A stretch of 43,821 nt of DNA, from positions 1 to 43,821 of the forward strand of contig NZ_NPIH01000113.1 in NCBI RefSeq assembly GCF_012275575.1, written 5' to 3'. This document shows positions 25,631 through 34,936 of this stretch, one piece after another. Numbering within the stretch: the stretch's first letter is position 1; each line of letters opens with the position of its first letter. This DNA is from Paraburkholderia sp. SG-MS1 (GTDB taxonomy: Bacteria > Pseudomonadota > Gammaproteobacteria > Burkholderiales > Burkholderiaceae). The notes beneath the pieces are model-generated. The model made no database searches. It was not told where the DNA came from and was given only the letters and a program-made list of their open reading frames with translations. The position numbers and the translations under genes were made by a program.

Positions 25631-26253
25631 TACGCTTCTCCTTTCTCGTCCTTCCCGATCACGAGGCCGGTGGCCGACGTGAACATGAAGCGCGGGATAT
25701 CGAGGTTTTGCGGCGCAGGTTTGTTCTTGAAGACGCGGCCGGCCATGTCGTAGGTCGAGCCGTGGCACGGGCACAGGAAACCGCCTGGCCAGTCGTCCGG
25801 AAGATTGGGCTGCGCGCCCGGCTGGAAACGCGGCGTCGGCGTGCAGCCCAGATGGGTGCACACGGCGACGGCGACTAGAAGGTGCTTGTTCTCGGCCCGT
25901 GAACGGAATTCGTTGTTGCAGTACTCCGGCAACGGCATCGAAAAGGGATTCTTGGTGAGGGGATCCGCTACCTGGTTATCGGCTTTCTGGACATCGGCGA
26001 GCATCTGGTCGGTGCGGTTGATGATCCACACCGGCTTGCCACGCCAGGCGACGGTCATCATGTCGCCGGGCTTGAGATTGCTGATATCGACTTCGACCGG
26101 GGCGCCTGCTGCCTTGGCCTTTTCAGATGGTGCAAACGAACTAACAAAGGGTACGACAATGGCAACACCTCCGATGCCACCTGCTACGGTCGTCGCTACC
26201 AGCCAGTTACGGCGGCTGCCGTCGACGACGCGTTCATCTTCCTTGTCTCGCAT
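25630..26253 (-). CDS. petA: Rieske iron-sulphur subunit of the bc1 complex
   Basis: Carries the [2Fe-2S] cluster that takes the first electron from ubiquinol. It has 207 residues with the chosen start. A twin-arginine motif SRRNWL (13-18) precedes a hydrophobic helix (about 19-40), so it is an uncleaved Tat-exported protein; the Tat genes are in this window at 28617-30231. The cluster-binding motifs are CTHLGC (132-137) and CPCHGS (161-166). The ATG at 26253 (MRDKEDERV) fits relatives; an ATG at 26331 would add 26 residues, and neither has a strong ribosome site. Confidence 0.95.
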   Translation of the reverse strand: MRDKEDERVVDGSRRNWLVATTVAGGIGGVAIVVPFVSSFAPSEKAKAAGAPVEVDISNLKPGDMMTVAWRGKPVWIINRTDQMLADVQKADNQVADPLTKNPFSMPLPEYCNNEFRSRAENKHLLVAVAVCTHLGCTPTPRFQPGAQPNLPDDWPGGFLCPCHGSTYDMAGRVFKNKPAPQNLDIPRFMFTSATGLVIGKDEKGEA

Positions 26254-26473
26254 CACACGCCCCACTTCTGAGTTGGATTTTTCCTTCACGTCGCTTCTAC
26301 CGCCGCTAGTTTGCGCGAATGGAGTCGCCATTTACAAGGGCCGATTGCCAAAAACCGTGCGAAGCCCTTGATAACTCAGGGTTTCTCCGTACGGATCGCA
26401 AACTTTTTTGCACCTCCTTTTAAGTGCCCTCTGCGTTATTCGTGCCTTTTTCTTCTTTAATGCAATTCGCAAT
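26254..26473 (-). promoter_or_regulatory. pet operon leader with an unused-looking strong ribosome site
   Basis: The gap between nif3 and petA. On the minus strand AAAGGAGGTG (26411-26420) is a near-perfect Shine-Dalgarno, but it lies about 158 bp before the petA ATG. A TTG ten bases after AGGAGG, or the overlapping GTG, would open a short frame of about 31-35 codons that ends near 26310. No confident -35/-10 pair was found. Confidence 0.4.
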
Positions 26474-27220
26474 TCAAACTGGATTAGGGATATCGATAAA
26501 TAGGTGTTCGATATCGAACTCCTCGGACAGATGCTTGCCCACCGCCTGCACGCCGAAGCGCTCGGTTGCATGGTGTCCGGCCGCGAGAAACGCAACGCCG
26601 CTCTCCGCCGATGTGTGCATGACCGACTCCGAGACTTCGCCGGTCAGGTAGACGTCGGCACCCGCGTTGATCGCCGCGTCGAACATACCTTGCGCGGCGC
26701 CCGTGCACCAGCCCACGCGCCGCAGTTCGCGGTCCGGGTCGCCGAACACGAGCGGCGTGCGGCCGAGTGTCTGCTCGATTTCCGCGGTGAAGTGTGCGAG
26801 CGTGATCGGCATCGGAAAAGTGGCGAGCCAGCCGAGATCGTTCTCGCCGAAGCGCGCGTCGCTGATCCAGCCCATCTTCGCGCCGATCTGCGCGTTGTTG
26901 CCGAACTCGCGGTGGTCGTCGAGCGGCAGGTGATAGGCGAACAGGTTCAGGTCGTTGCCGATCAGCAGTTTCAGGCGCGCATGTTTGCGCCCGGTGATCT
27001 GCGGCGCTTCGTTGCGCCAGAAATAGCCGTGGTGGACCAGCACGGCGTCCGCGCCCCAGTCGAGCGCGGCTTCCAGGAAGGCCACCGACGCGGTCACACC
27101 GGTCGCGAGTTTATTGATCCGGCGCCGCCCTTCGACCTGCAATCCATTGGGGCAATAGTCCTTGAAGCGCGCGGTTTCAAGAAGATTGTTCAAGTACAAT
27201 TCAAGTTCGATCCGATCCAT
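26474..27220 (-). CDS. Nif3-like dinuclear metal centre protein
   Basis: A 248-residue protein of the NIF3/YbgI family, toroidal hexamers with a dimetal site. Metal-ligand regions are VLVHHGYFW (H63, H64), AYHLPLDDH and [11 protein letters not shown] near the C-terminus. The family is sometimes labelled GTP cyclohydrolase 1 type 2, but the in vivo role is unsettled. AGAGG lies five bases before the ATG. Its start codon is only 19 bp from that of the divergent DegS-like protease. It is upstream of petABC on the same strand, with a 220-bp leader between. Confidence 0.92.
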   Translation of the reverse strand: MDRIELELYLNNLLETARFKDYCPNGLQVEGRRRINKLATGVTASVAFLEAALDWGADAVLVHHGYFWRNEAPQITGRKHARLKLLIGNDLNLFAYHLPLDDHREFGNNAQIGAKMGWISDARFGENDLGWLATFPMPITLAHFTAEIEQTLGRTPLVFGDPDRELRRVGWCTGAAQGMFDAAINAGADVYLTGEVSESVMHTSAESGVAFLAAGHHATERFGVQAVGKHLSEEFDIEHLFIDIPNPV

Positions 27221-27239
27221 ATAAACCTCTAGTCTTCAG

Positions 27240-28460
27240 ATGCTTAGACGCTTTTGGCTGTTCTTTGCCCAAGCGGTGACTGTGCTGTTGGCGCTGATGT
27301 TCATCATTGCGACCCTCAAACCGCAGTGGCTCCAGCGTCAAGGGCAATTCGGCAAGCAGCTCGCCGAACCGATCGTCGCCCTGCGGGAAGTGGCGCCAGG
27401 CATCGGCAGCGGCCCGGCCCAGGCGTCCTACGCGGACGCCGCACAAAAGGCCATGCCCGCGGTCGTCAATGTGTTCTCCAGCAAGGATGGCTCACTACCG
27501 CCCGATCCGCGCGCGAAAGATCCGCTGTTCCGTTATTTCTTCGGCGACAAGAACAAACGCAATCAGCAGGAGCAACCGGCATCCAACCTCGGCTCCGGGG
27601 TGATAGTGAGTTCGGAAGGTTACATTCTAACGAACCAGCACGTCGTGGACGGCGCCGATCAGATTGAAATCGCGCTGGCCGACGGCCGCACCACCAATGC
27701 GAAGGTGATCGGCATCGATCCTGAAACAGACCTGGCGGTGCTCAAGGTCAACATGACCAACCTGCCTACCATCACGCTCGGCCGCATGGACCAGACGCGC
27801 GTCGGCGACGTGGTGCTCGCGATCGGTAATCCGTTCGGCGTCGGCCAGACGGTGACGATGGGCATCGTCAGCGCACTCGGGCGCAACCACCTCGGCATCA
27901 ACACGTTCGAAAACTTCATTCAGACCGACGCGGCGATCAACCCGGGCAACTCGGGCGGCGCTCTCGTCGACGAGAACGGCAACCTGCTCGGCATCAACAC
28001 GGCGATCTATTCGCGCTCGGGCGGCTCGCTCGGCATCGGCTTTGCAATCCCCGTGTCGACCGCGCGCAGCGTGCTGGAGAGCATCATCACTACCGGTACG
28101 GTCACGCGCGGCTGGATTGGCGTCGAGCCGCAGGACGTGACGCCGGAGATTGCCGAGTCGTTCGGGCTCGACCAGAAGTCGGGCGCGATCGTCGCGGGCG
28201 TGCTGAAGGGCGGCCCTGCCGACCGCGCAGGGGTCAAGCCTGGCGACATCCTGATAAGCGTGAACGGCCAGGAGATCACCGACACCACGCGCTTGCTGAA
28301 CGTTATCGCGCAGATCAAGCCGGGCACGGCCGCGAAGGTGCATCTGGTGCGCAAGGGTCGCGAGATCGACCTGGACGTGACCATCGGCAAGCGCCCGCCT
28401 CCGCCGAAGCAGCCGGTCGAAGATAACGGCGGCGGCGATCAGGACGACGATGCAGGCTAA
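27240..28460 (+). CDS. membrane-anchored HtrA-type serine protease (DegS/DegQ-like)
   Basis: Periplasmic quality-control or stress-sensing protease of 406 residues. An uncleaved N-terminal anchor (FFAQAVTVLLALMFIIATL, about 8-26) precedes the trypsin-like domain with triad H134 (TNQHVVDG), D164 (DLAVLKV) and S238 (GNSGGAL). A single PDZ domain (about 285-375, GWIGVEPQDV, GGPADRAGVKPGDI) follows, and then a Pro/Asp-rich tail. One PDZ plus an anchor is the DegS layout, whereas DegP and DegQ have two. Whether it cleaves an anti-sigma factor is not shown here. No ribosome site is visible before the ATG; TATAAA at 27220-27225 could be a -10 giving a very short leader. Confidence 0.93.
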   Translation: MLRRFWLFFAQAVTVLLALMFIIATLKPQWLQRQGQFGKQLAEPIVALREVAPGIGSGPAQASYADAAQKAMPAVVNVFSSKDGSLPPDPRAKDPLFRYFFGDKNKRNQQEQPASNLGSGVIVSSEGYILTNQHVVDGADQIEIALADGRTTNAKVIGIDPETDLAVLKVNMTNLPTITLGRMDQTRVGDVVLAIGNPFGVGQTVTMGIVSALGRNHLGINTFENFIQTDAAINPGNSGGALVDENGNLLGINTAIYSRSGGSLGIGFAIPVSTARSVLESIITTGTVTRGWIGVEPQDVTPEIAESFGLDQKSGAIVAGVLKGGPADRAGVKPGDILISVNGQEITDTTRLLNVIAQIKPGTAAKVHLVRKGREIDLDVTIGKRPPPPKQPVEDNGGGDQDDDAG

Positions 28461-28525
28461 GGCAGAAGGAAGAATGTACGCGGGGGGTCGCATAAGGGCA
28501 TAGCGAGCGACCCGCCAACGCCGAA

Positions 28526-28564
28526 AGCAAAAAGGGCAGTCCGCGACGGGCTGCCCTTTTTGCT
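28526..28564. terminator. bidirectional Rho-independent terminator
   Basis: Perfect 14-bp arms AGCAAAAAGGGCAG (28526-28539) and CTGCCCTTTTTGCT (28551-28564) with an 11-nt loop. A and T runs inside the arms let it end both the protease (plus) and tatC (minus) transcripts, which converge here. Confidence 0.9.
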
Positions 28565-28616
28565 TTTTGCTTTGCGCGGGCCACGGTTTTTCTGCGAGCG
28601 CCCGGCGAGAGCCGAT

Positions 28617-29399
28617 TCAACCCGGCGGCGAACTCGCGTCTTCGACCACGGTCGGCTGCTTGCGGACAATCAGGCGCGCAGCAATGATCCCCGCTTCATA
28701 CAGCACGACCAGCGGAATCGCCAGGATCAGTTGCGAGAACACGTCCGGCGGCGTCACCACGGCCGAAATGACGAACGCGCCGACGATCACATACGGCCGG
28801 ATCTCCTTGAGCTTCTTCAATGTGACCACGTTCATGCGAACCAGCAGCACGACGACGATCGGCACTTCGAATGTCACGCCGAACGCGATGAACATCGTCA
28901 GTACGAAGCTCAGGTAATTGTCGATGTCGGTCGTCATTTCCGCGCCGAGCGGCGCGTTGTAATGCGCCATCACGCGGAAGATGGTCGGGAACACCACGAA
29001 GTACGCGAATGCCATGCCGCACAGAAACAGCGTGTAGCTGCTGGCGACGAGCGGCACCACCAGCTTCTTCTCGTGCTGATAGAGCCCCGGCGCGACGAAC
29101 GCCCAGATCTGGTACAGCACGATGGGCAGCGCGATCACGAACGCGACCAGCATCGTCACCTTCATCGGCACGAAAAACGAGCCGGTGACGTCGGTGACGA
29201 TCATCTTGCCGTCCTTCGGCAGGTTCTGCATCAGAGGACGCGCCAGCAGCCGGAAAATGTCCGGCGCCCAATACACGAGTCCAATGAACACCACGATGAC
29301 GGCAAGGCCCGCGCGGATGATGCGGTCGCGCAATTCGACGAGGTGTGAAATGAAGGTCTCTTCGGTGCCTTCGTTCTGAGTATGCTGGGGGTCGCTCAC
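28617..29399 (-). CDS. tatC: Tat translocase subunit TatC
   Basis: Polytopic inner-membrane receptor for twin-arginine signal peptides. It has 260 residues with six predicted helices. The N-terminal EETFISHLVELRDRIIRA is the family signature, and PLMQNLP, FVAPGLYQHEKKL and VVTPPDVFSQLI follow in the usual order. The start is GTG (29397-29399) with GAGG upstream. It is last in tatABC and last in the long his-tat cluster, ending at a strong terminator. Confidence 0.97.
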   Translation of the reverse strand: MSDPQHTQNEGTEETFISHLVELRDRIIRAGLAVIVVFIGLVYWAPDIFRLLARPLMQNLPKDGKMIVTDVTGSFFVPMKVTMLVAFVIALPIVLYQIWAFVAPGLYQHEKKLVVPLVASSYTLFLCGMAFAYFVVFPTIFRVMAHYNAPLGAEMTTDIDNYLSFVLTMFIAFGVTFEVPIVVVLLVRMNVVTLKKLKEIRPYVIVGAFVISAVVTPPDVFSQLILAIPLVVLYEAGIIAARLIVRKQPTVVEDASSPPG

Positions 29400-29433
29400 A
29401 CCGGCCCTCGGTTAGAGATTGTCGTTCTGATCA

Positions 29434-29952
29434 TCAGAAGAACCGCGTCGGACGACGCAGGGTGGCGGGCGTATGCCGCGCGACGCGCGCCGCCCCCGAT
29501 TGCACGCGCGTGCGACGCGTGGTGGCGCGTTTGTACCAGGTGGGCATGGCGGTCTGCTTGACGCGCCAGTTCTTGCGCCTGGGCGCCGTGGCTGGTGTGC
29601 TGCTCTGCCACGACGAATTGCCGACGTCTTCGAGCGCGCCGCCGGCAATGCTCGGCGACACCGACGTGCCGCTGTTCCACGCGTCGTTCAGTTCGCTCTC
29701 GTGCTTGCGCAGATTGTCCTGAACGGAGGTTTCGACATTGCTCGCGGCCGTTTCAAACTCGGTCTTCATGCGTCGCAATTCGTCGAGCTCGATTTCGCGC
29801 GTGACTTCGGACTTCACGTCGTTGATATACCGCTGCGCGCGGCCGAACAGCGCGCCAGCCGTACGGGCAACGCGTGGCAGGCGCTCCGGTCCGAGTACGA
29901 CGAGCGCGACGACGCCGATCAGCGCCATCTTGGTTAGACCGAGGTCCAGCAT
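29434..29952 (-). CDS. tatB: Tat translocase subunit TatB
   Basis: Forms the signal-peptide receptor complex with TatC. It has 172 residues. A short N-terminal membrane helix with the TatB-type start MLDLGLTKMALIGVVALVVL and hinge GPERLP (about 21-26) is followed by an amphipathic helix and a charged coiled region (VTREIELDELRRMKTEFETA). The last 45 residues are strikingly basic, with many Arg and Thr, and unlike the acidic tails of many TatB proteins. It lies 34 bp before tatC and 39 bp after tatA. Confidence 0.95.
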   Translation of the reverse strand: MLDLGLTKMALIGVVALVVLGPERLPRVARTAGALFGRAQRYINDVKSEVTREIELDELRRMKTEFETAASNVETSVQDNLRKHESELNDAWNSGTSVSPSIAGGALEDVGNSSWQSSTPATAPRRKNWRVKQTAMPTWYKRATTRRTRVQSGAARVARHTPATLRRPTRFF

Positions 29953-29991
29953 GAAGTGGAATGTCCGTCAGTAACGCGGGTGAGCCGCGGC

Positions 29992-30336
<345 letters not shown>

Positions 30337-30424
30337 CTATACGTGACCGCGGACCGTTCCGACTCAACCGGCGACAGGACGAATGTCATTGTGGCCGAAC
30401 CATCGCGTCGTCGTTATTACAGTG

Positions 30425-30453
30425 CTTAAAAACGACAGCCGCGCTATTGTCCA
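30425..30453 (-). promoter_or_regulatory. possible tatABC promoter
   Basis: On the minus strand TGGACA (30448-30453) and TTTAAG (30425-30430) are separated by 17 bp. The fit is moderate (5/6 and 4/6). It lies in the 263-bp hinT-tatA gap, the widest gap within the cluster downstream of hisE, where a separate tat promoter is plausible. Confidence 0.35.
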
Positions 30454-30494
30454 CGACCAAAACTCGCAGCGAACGCGTATAACCCCGCTTTGCG

Positions 30495-30860
30495 TCAGCC
30501 CATCCGTTGCCATGGGCGCGGTCCCGCGAGAATGTGCGCATGCAAGTGATATACCTCCTGCCCGCCGCCGGGACCGGTATTGATTACCGTGCGAAAACCC
30601 GTTTCGCCGCCGGTGTAGGCAACCCCGAGCTGATCGGCCAGACGCGCCACCAAAACAATCATTCTACCAAGCAGAGGCGCATCGCTTCCGGTGCAATTCG
30701 ACAGCGTGGCGATGTGTTTGCGCGGAATCACCAGCACATGCGTGTCGGCGGCCGGACGGATGTCGCGGAAGGCAACGAACTCTTCGTCTTCGTGGACTTT
30801 GGTCGACGGGATCTCGCCAGCGGCGATCTTGCAGAAAAGGCAGTTCGGGTCGTGACTCAT
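30495..30860 (-). CDS. hinT: HIT-family nucleotide-binding protein (HinT)
   Basis: Purine nucleoside phosphoramidase-type HIT protein, 121 residues. The zinc-binding-like CLFCKIAAGEIPS opens the protein, FRDIRPAADTHVLVIPRKH follows, and the catalytic histidine triad is HLHAH (H105, H107, H109) in YHLHAHILAGPRPW. AGGA lies before the ATG. It is placed between the DUF4870 gene and tatA, downstream of hisE, a gene order common in beta-proteobacteria. Confidence 0.95.
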   Translation of the reverse strand: MSHDPNCLFCKIAAGEIPSTKVHEDEEFVAFRDIRPAADTHVLVIPRKHIATLSNCTGSDAPLLGRMIVLVARLADQLGVAYTGGETGFRTVINTGPGGGQEVYHLHAHILAGPRPWQRMG

Positions 30861-30941
30861 CGTATTCCTGACGCGGTATGACTGGAGCGCGAAGCGACGC
30901 AGCAGGATGCGAGCAAAGCCCGATAAACGGGCGCACTACAC

Positions 30942-31337
30942 TCAGACCCAGGCACGCGGATTCGCCAGCGGCTTGTTATCGTACAGATACAGCCAGCCTT
31001 TGATAATACGGTACAACATCCAGATGCTAACGGCCCACAGGACCGGAATGCCGATCACCACGAGCAGCAGCATGGCGCCGATCGCGTAACCGAGCAGACA
31101 CAGCCAGAAGGAACGGATCTGCCATTCGAAGTGGGCTTCGTACGGCGTGCCCGCCACGTCGGGCCGCTTCACGTAGTTGATGATGATCGCGATCAGGATC
31201 GTCAGACCGCCTGTCAGCCAGTGGACCGCGTATAGCGCATACAGCACGTGAGTGAGCGTGCGTAGGCTGCGTTCGCGTTCCGGCTCCATTGCGTGGCGAT
31301 AAACCGGCGGCGGGTAGCTCTCGTTTGGCTGTTCCAT
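30942..31337 (-). CDS. DUF4870-like inner-membrane protein
   Basis: A 131-residue membrane protein with about three hydrophobic helices (LTHVLYALYAVHWLTGGLTI, SFWLCLLGYAIGAMLLLVVI and VLWAVSIWMLYRIIKGWLYL) and a polar N-terminus. EAHFEWQIRSFW between helices resembles the DUF4870 pattern, in which an HFxWQ element is conserved. The function is unknown. GGGAGGA lies eight bases before the ATG. It sits between hisE and hinT on the same strand, probably as a passenger of the operon. Confidence 0.8.
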   Translation of the reverse strand: MEQPNESYPPPVYRHAMEPERERSLRTLTHVLYALYAVHWLTGGLTILIAIIINYVKRPDVAGTPYEAHFEWQIRSFWLCLLGYAIGAMLLLVVIGIPVLWAVSIWMLYRIIKGWLYLYDNKPLANPRAWV

Positions 31338-31421
31338 GATTGCGTCCTCCCGATGATGCGCTCAGATGCGTTCAGTGCAATATGGGCACCGGTGCGCGCG
31401 GCTTCAAGCCGGGCCGGCCGA

Positions 31422-31805
31422 TCAATCGCCGTTCTGTTCGCGTTCGCGGCTCTTTCGCAGCGCCTTTTCCTCGATGCCCGACAGGCCTTCGCGGCGCTCG
31501 AGTTCGGCGAGCACGTCCGCCGGACTCAGATCGAAGTGCGACAGCATCACGAGGCAATGGAACCACAAGTCCGCGACCTCGCCGACCAGCGCCTTCGGCG
31601 CACCGCCGTGGCGCGCGTCCTTGGCGGCCAGCACGACTTCGGTGGCCTCTTCGCCGATCTTCTTGAGCACCGCGTCATCGCCCTTGTGGAACAGGCGCGA
31701 CACGTAGGAAACGTCCGGGTCGCCGCCCTTGCGGCTGTCGATGATCGCCGCGAGGCGCAGCAAGGTATCGGGGGTAGACGACGTGGTTTGAGTGGATTGC
31801 GTCAT
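31422..31805 (-). CDS. hisE: phosphoribosyl-ATP pyrophosphatase
   Basis: Second step of histidine synthesis: hydrolyses PR-ATP to PR-AMP. It has 127 residues, a small all-helical MazG-like fold with [16 protein letters not shown] (about 48-63) and [18 protein letters not shown] (about 74-91) giving the acidic metal-binding clusters. Its ATG overlaps the hisI stop (ATGA), so translation is coupled. In enteric bacteria HisI and HisE are fused; here they are separate, as in other Burkholderiaceae. Confidence 0.96.
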   Translation of the reverse strand: MTQSTQTTSSTPDTLLRLAAIIDSRKGGDPDVSYVSRLFHKGDDAVLKKIGEEATEVVLAAKDARHGGAPKALVGEVADLWFHCLVMLSHFDLSPADVLAELERREGLSGIEEKALRKSREREQNGD

Positions 31806-32212
31806 TTGTAGATGTGTTCGGGGTCTTTCAGCACGGGATCGACGGCGAGCCAGTCGCCATCATCCACCGAGCCTTCGAATTTCTGGAAAAAGCACGAGTG
31901 GCGGCCGGTGTGGCACGCGATGCCCGACACCTGCTCCACCTTCAGCAGCACGACGTCTTCGTCGCAATCGAGCCGCACTTCGTGCACGCGCTGCACGTGG
32001 CCGGACTCCTCGCCCTTGAACCACAGGCGCTGACGCGAGCGCGAGAAGTACACCGCACGGCCCAATTCGATGGTCTTCGCCAGCGCTTCGCGGTTCATCC
32101 ACGCGAACATCAGCACGTCGTTGGTCGACGCTTCCTGCGCGATCACAGGCACGAGGCCGTTCGCGTCCCACTTGACCTTGTCGAGCCAATTGACTGCCGA
32201 GGGATTCACCAC
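31802..32212 (-). CDS. hisI: phosphoribosyl-AMP cyclohydrolase
   Basis: Third step of histidine synthesis: opens the adenine ring of PR-AMP. It has 136 residues. [46 protein letters not shown] (Asp-rich metal site) and [11 protein letters not shown] (zinc-binding cysteines) are all present in order. It starts 1 bp after the hisF stop and overlaps hisE by four bases, a tightly packed part of the operon. Confidence 0.97.
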   Translation of the reverse strand: MVNPSAVNWLDKVKWDANGLVPVIAQEASTNDVLMFAWMNREALAKTIELGRAVYFSRSRQRLWFKGEESGHVQRVHEVRLDCDEDVVLLKVEQVSGIACHTGRHSCFFQKFEGSVDDGDWLAVDPVLKDPEHIYK

Positions 32213-32213
32213 G

Positions 32214-32987
32214 TCACAACCTCACCGAAATGCCTTGATCGGCCATGAAGCGCTTGGCCTCGCCCACGGTATGCTCGCCGTAGTGGAAGATGCTCGCGGC
32301 CAGCACCGCGTCCGCGTGACCGTTCCTGATGCCGTCGGCCAGATGCTGCAGGTTGCCCACGCCGCCCGACGCGATCACTGGAACCGGCACCGCGTCCGAC
32401 ACCGCACGCGTGAGCGCGAGGTCGAAGCCGCTCTTGGTGCCGTCGCGGTCCATGCTGGTCAGCAGGATTTCGCCGGCACCGAGTTCGGCCATCTTGCGCG
32501 CCCATTCGACCGCTTCGAGGCCGGTGGCCTTGCGGCCGCCATGCGTGAAAACTTCCCAGCGCGGCGGCTCGCCGTCCGCGGACACGCGTTTCGCATCGAT
32601 CGCGACGACGATGCACTGCGAGCCGTATTTGTCGGTCGCGTCTTTGACGAGTTGCGGGTTCGCGACCGCCGACGAGTTCATGCTGATCTTGTCCGCGCCA
32701 GCGTTCAGGAGGCGCCGCACGTCTTCGACGGCGCGCACGCCACCGCCGACCGTCAGCGGAATGAACACCTGCGAGGCGACCGCTTCGATGATCGGCAGGA
32801 TCAGATCGCGCTGGTCGGAGGTGGCCGTGATGTCGAGGAAGGTGAGTTCGTCGGCGCCCTGATCGTCGTAACGGCGGGCGATTTCGACCGGGTCGCCTGC
32901 ATCACGCAGTTCGACGAAGTTGACGCCCTTGACCACGCGTCCAGCCGTGACGTCGAGACAGGGGATGATGCGTTTAGCTAGAGCCAT
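32214..32987 (-). CDS. hisF: imidazole glycerol phosphate synthase, cyclase subunit
   Basis: TIM-barrel subunit that uses ammonia from HisH to make imidazole glycerol phosphate and AICAR. It has 257 residues. The N-terminal [19 protein letters not shown] carries the catalytic Asp (LDV), [12 protein letters not shown] and [16 protein letters not shown] (second catalytic Asp) follow, and phosphate loops GGVGNL and ASIFH are near the end. A 212-bp gap containing a large hairpin separates it from hisA. Identification is secure. Confidence 0.98.
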   Translation of the reverse strand: MALAKRIIPCLDVTAGRVVKGVNFVELRDAGDPVEIARRYDDQGADELTFLDITATSDQRDLILPIIEAVASQVFIPLTVGGGVRAVEDVRRLLNAGADKISMNSSAVANPQLVKDATDKYGSQCIVVAIDAKRVSADGEPPRWEVFTHGGRKATGLEAVEWARKMAELGAGEILLTSMDRDGTKSGFDLALTRAVSDAVPVPVIASGGVGNLQHLADGIRNGHADAVLAASIFHYGEHTVGEAKRFMADQGISVRL

Positions 32988-33051
32988 GATCTTGCAATTC
33001 TGCCAATACCGCTGATGAGGCCGCTCGCCCGGGGGCTTGCGGCGCTATGCC

Positions 33052-33094
33052 CGGCGCGACCAGCCCCGCGAGGCTGCCAAGGCTGGTCGCGCCG
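33052..33094. repeat. 14-bp inverted repeat between hisA and hisF
   Basis: Arms CGGCGCGACCAGCC (33052-33065) and its exact complement (33081-33094) flank a 15-nt loop. No T-run follows on either strand, so it is not a typical terminator. An mRNA-stabilising or processing hairpin inside the his operon is possible. The rest of the 212-bp gap shows no gene. Confidence 0.75.
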
Positions 33095-33199
33095 CGAGTC
33101 AAGCGCGGCCACGACGCGCAACGTGCTATTCCGCGGACGCAGCACATCGGACCGCCGCGACGGCCGGGTTCGAAGTCCCGCCGCGAGCGCGATTCGGGG

Positions 33200-33952
33200 T
33201 TACGCGTCGTCCGATTCGCGCAGCCGGTCCGCGAGCGTCTGCGCCGCCGTGAAGTCGAGATCGCCCGAGTAGATCGCACGGCCGCAAATCACGCCTTCAA
33301 TGCCCTCGTCTTCGACTTCGCAGAGCGATTCGATGTCCGTGAGGTTCGACAGACCGCCGCTCGCGATCACCGGAATCTTCACCGCGCGCGCGAGCCGCAC
33401 CGTCGCTTCGATGTTGATGCCTTGCAGCATGCCGTCACGGCCGATGTCGGTATAGATGATCGATTCGCAGCCGTAGTCCTCGAACTTGCGCGCGAGATCG
33501 GCAACTTCGTGGCCGGTCAGCTTGCTCCAGCCGTCGGTCGCGACCTTGCCGTCTTTCGCATCCAGCCCGACGATGATGTGGCCGCCGAACGCCGTGCACG
33601 CATCCTGCAGGAAGCCGGGATTCTTCACCGCCGCGGTGCCGATGATCACGTACGACAGACCGTCGTCCAGATAGCGCTCTATCGTGTTCAGGTCACGGAT
33701 ACCGCCGCCCAGTTGCACGGGAATCTCGCCGCCCACTTCCTCGATGATCGCCCGGATCGCCTCTTCGTTCTTCGGCTTGCCGGCAAACGCGCCATTCAGG
33801 TCGACGAGGTGCAAACGACGGGCGCCACGCTCGACCCAATGTCGGGCCATCGCCGCCGGTTCCTCGGAAAATATCGTCGCCTGGTCCATATCGCCTTGTT
33901 TGAGGCGTACACACTGACCGTCTTTCAGGTCGATGGCGGGAATCAGCAGCAT
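33200..33952 (-). CDS. hisA: ProFAR isomerase
   Basis: TIM-barrel isomerase converting ProFAR to PRFAR, the fourth histidine step. It has 250 residues. [20 protein letters not shown] holds the catalytic Asp (IDLKDG), [20 protein letters not shown] and [16 protein letters not shown] (second catalytic Asp) follow, and the phosphate loop is [10 protein letters not shown]. It is homologous to the adjacent hisF by ancient duplication. A 214-bp gap without a gene lies between it and hisH. Confidence 0.98.
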   Translation of the reverse strand: MLLIPAIDLKDGQCVRLKQGDMDQATIFSEEPAAMARHWVERGARRLHLVDLNGAFAGKPKNEEAIRAIIEEVGGEIPVQLGGGIRDLNTIERYLDDGLSYVIIGTAAVKNPGFLQDACTAFGGHIIVGLDAKDGKVATDGWSKLTGHEVADLARKFEDYGCESIIYTDIGRDGMLQGINIEATVRLARAVKIPVIASGGLSNLTDIESLCEVEDEGIEGVICGRAIYSGDLDFTAAQTLADRLRESDDA

Positions 33953-34166
33953 AGCAATCGGGTGTTGTCTGGGAAGGGGTTGAAGGTCGGCGGCAGCGGC
34001 TGAAAAGTCAGTGCGTCAAAACGCCGTTTCGCTAGTTTAGTACAAGTCTTTCGACGCCCTTGCTGAGCGCCCTCTGCAAGCGAAATCGCAGTGCTGCGGT
34101 TACGGCGCACGCCGGACGCCGCACTTGCGGCGCAATGGCGCGTGGCGACCGGATGAAAAAAGGCGC

Positions 34167-34808
34167 TCACGGGTTCCAGTGCACGAAGTTGCGATACACG
34201 CGCAGCCCCGCGTCGGCGCTCTTTTCCGGGTGGAATTGGGTCGCGAAGATGTTATCCCGCGCCACCGCCGAGGTAAAGGGCACGCCGTACACCGTTTCGC
34301 CTGCGGTATGACCCGCGTTGTCCGGCTGCACGTAATAACTGTGCACGAAATAGAAGAACGCGTTGTCCGCGACGCCGTCCCACAGCGGATGCGGCTGCGC
34401 CTGGCGCACGCGGTTCCAGCCCATTTGCGGGACCTTGAAGCGTGAGCCGTCGTCCTGCACCTGGCCTTCCAGGTCGAAGCGCAGCACCTTGCCCGGCAGC
34501 AGGCCCAAGCCCGGCGTATCGCCTTCCGCGCTCCAGTCGAACAGCATCTGCTCGCCGACGCACACGCCCATCAGCGGCTTGCTGCGCGACGCCTCGATCA
34601 CGGCTTCCTGCAAGCCGGACTCGCCGAGACTGCGCATGCAGTCGGGCATCGCGCCTTGGCCGGGCAGCACCACGCGGTCGGCGGCGCGGATCGCTTCCGG
34701 CTGGTCGACGATCGCCACGTCCGCTTCCGGCGCAGCCTTGCGCAATGCCTGGGCAACCGAACGCAGGTTGCCCATTCCGTAATCCACAATCGCTATCGAA
34801 GTTTTCAT
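34167..34808 (-). CDS. hisH: imidazole glycerol phosphate synthase, glutaminase subunit
   Basis: Class I glutamine amidotransferase that supplies ammonia to HisF. It has 213 residues. The N-terminal [14 protein letters not shown], the nucleophile C83 in [10 protein letters not shown] and the His/Glu pair in TQFHPEKS near the C-terminus complete the triad. The nucleophile elbow reads GVCVGEQ where many relatives have GICLGMQ. The upstream gap to hisB (128 bp) holds an 18-bp perfect palindrome. Confidence 0.97.
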   Translation of the reverse strand: MKTSIAIVDYGMGNLRSVAQALRKAAPEADVAIVDQPEAIRAADRVVLPGQGAMPDCMRSLGESGLQEAVIEASRSKPLMGVCVGEQMLFDWSAEGDTPGLGLLPGKVLRFDLEGQVQDDGSRFKVPQMGWNRVRQAQPHPLWDGVADNAFFYFVHSYYVQPDNAGHTAGETVYGVPFTSAVARDNIFATQFHPEKSADAGLRVYRNFVHWNP

Positions 34809-34827
34809 TTCAAATTTGGCGGCGACG

Positions 34828-34845
34828 CCGTCGATCGATCGACGG
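34828..34845. repeat. 18-bp perfect palindrome upstream of hisH
   Basis: CCGTCGATCGATCGACGG is its own reverse complement. It lies 20-37 bp before the hisH ATG in the hisB-hisH gap. It could be a protein-binding site or form a cruciform or mRNA hairpin near the ribosome site. The role is unknown. Confidence 0.7.
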
Positions 34846-34936
34846 TGAGGTTCAGCGCCGAACGACGGTCGGCCGACGCGCGGCGCAGGTCAATGAGTCG
34901 TCTGAAGTTGAGCGGCTGAATGCGGCTTGGTTAGGC

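Noticed and set aside
24254..25753. 499-codon open frame antisense to petB and petA
   Set aside because: Composition is Arg/His/Glu-rich as expected from reading a GC-rich gene backwards; petB and petA are certain.
33165..33190. T-arm-like GGGTTCGAAGTCCC in the hisA-hisF gap
   Set aside because: No acceptor, D or anticodon arm can be drawn around it; probably chance.
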